Part shown: positions 38,317 to 43,030 of the stretch, in pieces | Position numbering within the stretch: position 1 is the stretch's first letter | How the letters are laid out: each line of letters starts with the position of its first letter | NCBI GenBank assembly: GCA_049965775.1 | Contig: JBMFVX010000004.1 | Span: 1 to 43,030, forward strand | Direction of reading: 5' to 3' | Source: JABEVB01 sp049965775 | Lineage (GTDB): Bacteria; Planctomycetota; Phycisphaerae; WQYP01 | DNA length: 43,030 nt | Notes under the pieces: generated by a model | What the model was told of the DNA's origin: nothing | What the model saw: only the letters and a program-made list of their open reading frames with translations | Database searches by the model: none | Made by a program: the position numbers and the translations under genes

Positions 38317-39744
38317 ATGACCGATACCGCACACCTCGCCGTTCGCATCGAAAAAGATTCCATCGGCCCGCTTGAGGTGCCTATGGACGCCTACTACGGC
38401 GTGCAGACCCTGCGGGCTATGCGCAATTTTCCGGTTTCCGGCCAGCCTATGCCGGGGGCTTTTCTTAAGGCACACGCCATGCTCAAAAAGGCCGCCGCCA
38501 TGGTCAACCACGAACTCGGGCTGCTCGATGCCACCCCCGCCACAGCCATCGCCCAGGCAGCCGATGAAATCATCGCCGGCAAACTCGCCGATCAACTTCC
38601 GGTGGATATTTATCAGACCGGCTCCGGCACCAGCACCAACATGAACCTTAACGAAGTGCTTGCCAGCCGGGCCAACGAATTGCTCGGCGGCAAACGCGGC
38701 GATAAGTCGCCCGTACACCCCAACGACCATGTCAACATGGGCCAAAGCAGCAACGACACTATTCCAACATCGCTGCATGTGGCCGCCCTCGAAGAAATCA
38801 CCCGCCAGTTACGCCCGGCACTTAACAAACTCGAAGCGTCCCTCCGCGAAAAAAGCCGCCAAACATGGAACGTCATAAAAACCGGTCGTACGCACCTGCA
38901 AGACGCCACGCCCATTCGCCTCGGCCAGGAGTTTTTGGGCCACGCCGGGCAGGTGCAGCGCGCGGGCCGTCGCCTCGATGCCGCACAGAAAGAGCTTGCC
39001 GAAGTGGCTCTCGGCGGCACAGCCGTGGGCACCGGCATCAACGCGCACCCCAAGTTTTCGCCGCGCGTGTGCCAGCTTCTCTCACAGTGGGTGGGGGTGC
39101 AAATTATTGAAAGTGACAACCACTTTCAGGCGCAGGCCACCTTGGATGGCGCTTGCTTTGCATCGGGCGCTCTTAAAACCATTGCCGTCAGCCTCACCAA
39201 AATTGCCAACGACATCCGCTGGATGGCCTGCGGCCCGCGTGCCGGCTTCGCCGAAATTGAAATTCCCGCCGTTCAGCCGGGCAGTTCGATCATGCCCGGC
39301 AAGGTAAACCCCGTCATTGCCGAGAGTTTGCTTATGGTGTGCCAGCGCGTCATTGGCAACGATGCAACGGTAACAGCCGCTGCTTCCAGCGGTAATTTCG
39401 AGCTTATTGTGGCGATGCCCGTTGTCGCAGCGGCTTTGCTCGAATCTATTACCCTGCTGGCCCGGGCCAGTGAAAACTTCGCCCTGCAATGTGTGGATGG
39501 CATTGTCGCCACCGCCCGCGGCCCCGCATTGGTCGAATCGGGCCTCATGCTGGCCACCGCGCTGGCTCCCGTCGTCGGCTACGAAAAGGCCGCCTCTATC
39601 GCCAAAGAGGCCGCCAAAACCGGTAAAACCATCCGCGAAATGGCCGCTTCTGTCACCAATCTTTCACCCCAGCAACTTGATGAACTCCTTAACCCGGCGA
39701 CCATGGTCGAGCCATCCGATAAAATCCTGCCGACTGCGGGATAA
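38317..39744 (+). CDS. fumC: Fumarate hydratase class II
   Basis: Converts fumarate to malate without an iron-sulfur cluster; also the family of aspartase and argininosuccinate lyase. 475 residues from ATG 38317 with AGGAG 9 bases upstream. Signatures: YYGVQTLRAMRNFPVSG, SGTSTNMNLNEVLASRA, HPNDHVNMGQSSNDTIPTS, GRTHLQDATPIRLGQEFLGH, and the loop GSSIMPGKVNPV. The N-terminal RIEKDSIGPLEVPMDAYYGVQT fits FumC or aspartase; the FPVSG and NMNLNEV wording and length favour fumarase, but aspartase (AspA) is a real alternative. Follows the lipoprotein gene by 46 bp. Confidence 0.85.
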   Translation: MTDTAHLAVRIEKDSIGPLEVPMDAYYGVQTLRAMRNFPVSGQPMPGAFLKAHAMLKKAAAMVNHELGLLDATPATAIAQAADEIIAGKLADQLPVDIYQTGSGTSTNMNLNEVLASRANELLGGKRGDKSPVHPNDHVNMGQSSNDTIPTSLHVAALEEITRQLRPALNKLEASLREKSRQTWNVIKTGRTHLQDATPIRLGQEFLGHAGQVQRAGRRLDAAQKELAEVALGGTAVGTGINAHPKFSPRVCQLLSQWVGVQIIESDNHFQAQATLDGACFASGALKTIAVSLTKIANDIRWMACGPRAGFAEIEIPAVQPGSSIMPGKVNPVIAESLLMVCQRVIGNDATVTAAASSGNFELIVAMPVVAAALLESITLLARASENFALQCVDGIVATARGPALVESGLMLATALAPVVGYEKAASIAKEAAKTGKTIREMAASVTNLSPQQLDELLNPATMVEPSDKILPTAG

Positions 39745-39809
39745 ATTCGCGTCGGCAAGCCATACGGCAGGCCCTTGGCCAAAGACTTCATCACTCAACG
39801 GAGAATGTG

Positions 39810-41180
39810 ATGCGTTTATTTCCCGCCGTTTTTACCCGATGTCTCATGCTGATGGCCTTCATTGTTTGCTCTGCGGTTGCCGTGTGCTCTGCTGCGCCCG
39901 GCCCTGCCGCGGAACATTATGTAACCGTAAGAAAAGTCGCCGGCCGATGGTGGCTCATAAGTCCGAACTCTCATCGCTTCATCAGCAGCGGCGTGGATGC
40001 CGTCAATGCCATCGCCAAAATCAGCCGTAAACTTGGTTCGGCCGCGCAGCAGCGCACCTGGGCGGCGGCGCATTTTGGCGTCTGGGGCTTCAACACCCTG
40101 GGCGCTTGGAGCGACTCCGCATTTGCCGTGGCCAACCCCAAGGCCAAACCGTTGTACCAGACCCCCATACTTAATTTGGGTGCCGCGTACGTTGCTCAAA
40201 TTCAGCATGGCCGCAATGCGTGGCTCGGCGGTGTTTTTCCCGATGTGTTTGACCCTGAGTTTCAGAAGATTGCCTATAAAACAGCCCGCCGGTTGACCGC
40301 GCATTTTAAGCATAATCATCGTGTCATTGGCTACTTCAGCGATAACGAACTGCACTGGGGGCCCGATTGGCGCGGCGATACCGAATTGCTCATGGCGTTT
40401 CTGCATGAGCCGCCGGCAGCGCCGGGCCATATTCGCGCTGTAGAGTTTCTCGAAATGCGCTATCCATCGGTGCACACCTTTAACCGCGTCTGGGGTGAGC
40501 ATCTGTCCTGCATTTGTCATTTAATGGGCGAAAACAACATTCGCGCTCCGTACCGGCGCGGGCCGATCTACAGCCGTAATCCGCAGCACGAGGCGCTTCT
40601 CAACAAAGCCAACCCCAGCCGCGCCCGTTTTTTCAGCGATTGCGATACCTTCGCGCAAATCGTCGCCGCCCGCTACTTGCGCATCTGCCGCGCTGCGATC
40701 AAACAGGCCGCGCCGCATCAGTTGTATCTGGGCTGCCGCTTCGCCTACTTTCCCGGCCGAGCTATCGTTGCCGAAGCGGCCAAATATGCGGATGTCATTT
40801 CGCTGAATTGTTATGACCTCAACCCCACTTCGGTGCTCAAGCGGTATGCCCCGTTCCATAAGCCCCTGATGATTACCGAGTTTTCATTCCGTGCCCGCGA
40901 CAGCGGCCTGCCCAATACCAAAGGCGCCGGCGTTTTGGTTAATACGCAGTCGCAGCGCGCCTCCGATGCGGTGGCATACATTAAAGCTGCCCTGGCTTTC
41001 CCGCAGGTGGTGGGCTATCACTGGTTTGAATATGCCGACGAGCCCAAGGCGGGGCGGTTTGATGGCGAAAATTCCAACTACGGTCTCGTGCGTCGTGATG
41101 CGCGTCCTTATGCAACGCTCACCCGCGAGCTGACCCAAGTTAACGCCCAGGCGGTGCATCTGCACGGACGTGGCCGCTGA
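39810..41180 (+). CDS. Secreted agarase-like glycoside hydrolase
   Basis: 456 residues from ATG 39810 (GGAG seven bases upstream; GTG 39807 is in frame). Signal peptide LMLMAFIVCSAVAVCSAA. TIM-barrel hydrolase of the GH-A type: likely acid/base Glu180 in YFSDNELHWG and likely nucleophile Glu357 in MITEFSFRARDSGLPNTKGAG. The wording recalls bacterial GH42/GH50-type enzymes, in particular those labelled beta-agarase, but I cannot assign the family or the polysaccharide. It follows fumC by 65 bp and could be the end of the clpP operon or have its own promoter. Confidence 0.75.
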   Translation: MRLFPAVFTRCLMLMAFIVCSAVAVCSAAPGPAAEHYVTVRKVAGRWWLISPNSHRFISSGVDAVNAIAKISRKLGSAAQQRTWAAAHFGVWGFNTLGAWSDSAFAVANPKAKPLYQTPILNLGAAYVAQIQHGRNAWLGGVFPDVFDPEFQKIAYKTARRLTAHFKHNHRVIGYFSDNELHWGPDWRGDTELLMAFLHEPPAAPGHIRAVEFLEMRYPSVHTFNRVWGEHLSCICHLMGENNIRAPYRRGPIYSRNPQHEALLNKANPSRARFFSDCDTFAQIVAARYLRICRAAIKQAAPHQLYLGCRFAYFPGRAIVAEAAKYADVISLNCYDLNPTSVLKRYAPFHKPLMITEFSFRARDSGLPNTKGAGVLVNTQSQRASDAVAYIKAALAFPQVVGYHWFEYADEPKAGRFDGENSNYGLVRRDARPYATLTRELTQVNAQAVHLHGRGR

Positions 41181-41206
41181 CCGTCCGCTTCGCACAATCG
41201 CCCATG

Positions 41207-41245
41207 TTTGCCAGCACATTTATGTGCGGGGCCATGGTTGGCAAA
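41207..41245. other. Nested stem-loop between convergent genes
   Basis: TTTGCCA (41207-41213) pairs with TGGCAAA (41239-41245), and GCACAT/ATGTGC (41214-41227) forms an inner hairpin. It sits between the glycoside hydrolase and the convergent oxidoreductase gene. There is no T-tract, so a terminator role is uncertain. Confidence 0.35.
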
Positions 41246-41350
41246 TACGTTTTCCTACGCCTTACATAAATATGTGCTATTGGTGAAAAACGCGTAATAA
41301 TCCCACGCGCTGGCTGAGAATATGTATGTGCTTCAAAGGCGCATCTATCG

Positions 41351-42424
41351 TCACGCCCGGCCGTACTGCCGCGGCAATTGTGGTCCGCGTGCCGCACGCA
41401 TCTGCCGGGCCGCCTGCACGGGTAAATACGGGTCGCGCAGCGCCTGCCGCGCCATTAACACCAGATCAGCCTGTCCGGATGACACAATCGCCTCCGCCGC
41501 CGCCGCGTCGGTAATCATGCCCACCGCGCCCGTTGCAATCGCTGCCTGCCGCCGAATTGCCTCGGCAAACGCAACCTGATACCCCGGGCCAACCGGTATT
41601 TTGGCATGTGGCACTGCGCCGCCGCTCGAGCAGTCAATCATGTCTATGCCAATGACTTTCAGCCGCCGCGACAACTCAATCGAATCTTCCAGACCCCAGC
41701 CGCCCTCAACCCAGTCGCTGCAGCTCAGCCGCACGGCCATTGGCAGCTTGTCGGGCCATGCGGCGCGAACCGCTGCTGCAGTCTCCAGCACCATGCGAAT
41801 GCGGTTATCAAAACTGCCGCCGTATGCGTCGCTGCGGCGGTTGCAAAGTGGCGATAAAAACTCGTGCAGCAGGTAGCCGTGCGCCGCATGCAGCTCAATA
41901 AGCTCGTAGCCAGCCTCCAGCGAGCGCCGGGCTGCGGCCACAAAAGCATTTTGAATCGCCTTAATCTCGGCAACAGTGAGTTCGTGCGGCACCTGCGACT
42001 GATCATCAAAAGCAATAGCCGACGGGCCAACCACCTGCCAGCCTCCCTGCTCAAGCGAAAGGGCCGCACCGGGCTTTGTGGTGCTAAACAGCCGGTCGGT
42101 GGAACCTTTTCGCCCGGCATGGGCCAGTTGAATCGCCGGCGTGCCGCCATAGCCCTTGATAAAGTGGTTGATGCGCGCCAGCGGCGCAATATGCTCATCA
42201 CTCCATAAACCGGCATCATATGGGGATATTCTGCCTTCGGGCACAATCGCCGTCGCCTCACAAATAATCAGACCCCAGCCGCCCACCGCACGCGAGCCTA
42301 AATGCACCAGGTGCCAGTCGCCGGCCATTCCCTCGTGCGAGCTGTACATGCACATAGGCGATACCGCCAGCCGATTGCGAACCACAACACTCCGAAGTGT
42401 AAACGCGTCAAACAAGTTGGGCAT
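41351..42424 (-). CDS. NADPH-dependent ene-reductase, Old Yellow Enzyme (YqjM-like)
   Basis: FMN-binding TIM-barrel reductase of alpha,beta-unsaturated carbonyls or related compounds, cytoplasmic. 357 residues; AAAGGA lies seven bases before the ATG. YqjM-subgroup marks: SPMCMYSS (the cysteine near residue 24 that tunes FMN, then Tyr), WHLVHLGSRAVGGWGLIICEATA, QLAHAGRKGS, and the substrate-anchoring ELHAAHGYLLHEFLSPLCNRRSDAYGGS (His-x-x-His-x-Tyr). C-terminal GADLV-like SSGQADLVLMARQALRDPYLP is the FMN phosphate region. Physiological substrate unknown. Convergent with the glycoside hydrolase. Confidence 0.92.
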   Translation of the reverse strand: MPNLFDAFTLRSVVVRNRLAVSPMCMYSSHEGMAGDWHLVHLGSRAVGGWGLIICEATAIVPEGRISPYDAGLWSDEHIAPLARINHFIKGYGGTPAIQLAHAGRKGSTDRLFSTTKPGAALSLEQGGWQVVGPSAIAFDDQSQVPHELTVAEIKAIQNAFVAAARRSLEAGYELIELHAAHGYLLHEFLSPLCNRRSDAYGGSFDNRIRMVLETAAAVRAAWPDKLPMAVRLSCSDWVEGGWGLEDSIELSRRLKVIGIDMIDCSSGGAVPHAKIPVGPGYQVAFAEAIRRQAAIATGAVGMITDAAAAEAIVSSGQADLVLMARQALRDPYLPVQAARQMRAARGPQLPRQYGRA

Positions 42425-42656
42425 TTTAATCCTTTCATATCATCCAGCTGCCGGCAATGGCCGACAGCTCGTAAACAGAGTATAGATAAATGTCAATACG
42501 CGGTGCAAGCGGCAGGCATCGCCCGCGCCGATCAACGAGCGCCGCACCCGTTGCGGCTGTTCCCATACACGATCCTCCTCGCTTCGCGCCTCCAACCCCT
42601 TGGCCCTCCGTCAATCCTAATTTTTGGGTGTGACAGAACTAGGCCGGCTCACACCG

Positions 42657-42700
42657 TGTAACGCAGGCTTACCGCCTGCCCAGTCACTCCCTGCGGGAGC
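42657..42700. repeat. Dispersed hairpin repeat, copy C
   Basis: TGTAACGC, hairpin GCAGGC-TTACC-GCCTGC, CCAGTCAC, then hairpin CTCCC-TGC-GGGAG. Base for base this parallels copy B near 29055 (TGTAACGC.GGCTT.C...CTGCCC.GTCAC), with compensatory changes in both stems, which points to conservation of structure. Confidence 0.6.
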
Positions 42701-42774
42701 GCTGGCCAAAAGCACAGCGGCGGGGCGGCTGCGGAACCATCGCCTTGGGCTTGCCGGAAATAATCGCTTCAAGG

Positions 42775-42802
42775 TTGCTGCAAGCTTGGTCGCGTTTATA
42801 AT
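42775..42802 (+). promoter_or_regulatory. Candidate sigma-70 promoter of the last gene
   Basis: TTGCTG (42775-42780) and a perfect TATAAT (42797-42802) with 16-bp spacing, about 60 bases before ATG 42863. Confidence 0.6.
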
Positions 42803-42862
42803 CTAACGCTGTCAGCGCCGCAAAGTGCGCCGTCGTCACGCAAATGTGTTTTGGAGAATGCA

Positions 42863-43030
42863 ATGTCAAAACAAGGTTGGATCGCGCTGATATGTTTGTT
42901 GGTATGTGCGCTGCCCACATGTGCCGCAAACGCCGCCGCGCCGCAAGCCGTTATCCCGGTGTGGCCGCATTTGTCTGCTCGGCTGTCGCAACTCGCTCTA
43001 AAAGGCGATGCCAACCCCAAACCAATTCGC
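42863..43030 (+). CDS. Secreted protein, N-terminal part only (cut by window end)
   Basis: 56 codons open to the last base. ATG 42863 is preceded by GGAG at about 7 bases; another ATG five bases earlier is out of frame and soon stops. The start SKQGWIALICLLVCALPTCAANAAA is a signal peptide. The mature start APQAVIPVWPHLSARLSQLAL has a VIPVWP-type phrase seen near the start of many secreted planctomycete hydrolases, but this is too little to name a family. Confidence 0.65.
   Translation, partial: MSKQGWIALICLLVCALPTCAANAAAPQAVIPVWPHLSARLSQLALKGDANPKPIR

Larger units (their letters stand above)
42425..42862. other. Intergenic region with repeat copy C and a promoter
   Basis: 438 bases, divergent between the oxidoreductase and the last gene. 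It contains the dispersed hairpin repeat at 42657-42700 and a promoter at 42775-42802. No gene was recognised. Confidence 0.55.

Overview
This is a GC-rich chromosomal window that most resembles a member of the Planctomycetota, probably Phycisphaerae-like. The inference rests on a DUF1501-type protein beside a membrane/cytochrome c/LRR fusion carrying a planctomycete-style CxxCH...MPP cytochrome, on the style of GyrB and the FHA protein, and on many secreted proteins next to ordinary housekeeping genes. I saw no rRNA, tRNA or CRISPR array.

Layout. 1-2.4 kb: a 5'-broken DUF1501 gene overlapping a cytochrome c/LRR/YHS-like fusion. 2.7-11.5 kb: one very large cyclic beta-1,2-glucan synthase gene. 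11.5-12.5 kb: a HEAT/TPR protein behind a long, apparently structured leader. 12.5-15.4 kb: argC and a secreted SGNH hydrolase, both on the minus strand. 15.5-18.8 kb: a minus-strand succinate dehydrogenase operon with a near-consensus promoter. 19.1-24.6 kb: gyrB (minus), pyrE and a flippase-like membrane protein (plus), and an FHA protein (minus). 24.8-27.4 kb: hemW and an MFS transporter. 27.7-29.0 kb: an AAA ATPase/DUF4143 gene framed by two copies of a 42-bp palindrome, the best candidate for an undescribed mobile or selfish unit. 29.1-31.0 kb: a PAP2 phosphatase and rpsB (minus) with a near-consensus promoter. 31.3-34.9 kb: a SurA/PpiD-like membrane-anchored protein and a sigma-70 family factor with a long leader and a strong terminator. 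35.1-36.5 kb: a small His/Asp-rich lipoprotein, then a zeta-like kinase/antitoxin-like operon bracketed by a 64-bp direct repeat. 36.8-41.2 kb: clpP, a lipoprotein gene, fumC and an agarase-like glycoside hydrolase, all co-directional. 41.4-43.0 kb: an Old Yellow Enzyme (minus) and the start of a secreted protein cut by the window end.

How the genes relate. Most are core functions: TCA cycle (sdhCAB, fumC), arginine and pyrimidine synthesis, replication topology, translation, proteolysis and transcription. They are interleaved with envelope and secreted functions (glucan synthase, PAP2, SurA-like protein, lipoproteins, SGNH and glycoside hydrolases). The accessory islands are the palindrome-flanked ATPase, the zeta-like module and a dispersed hairpin repeat seen three times between genes.
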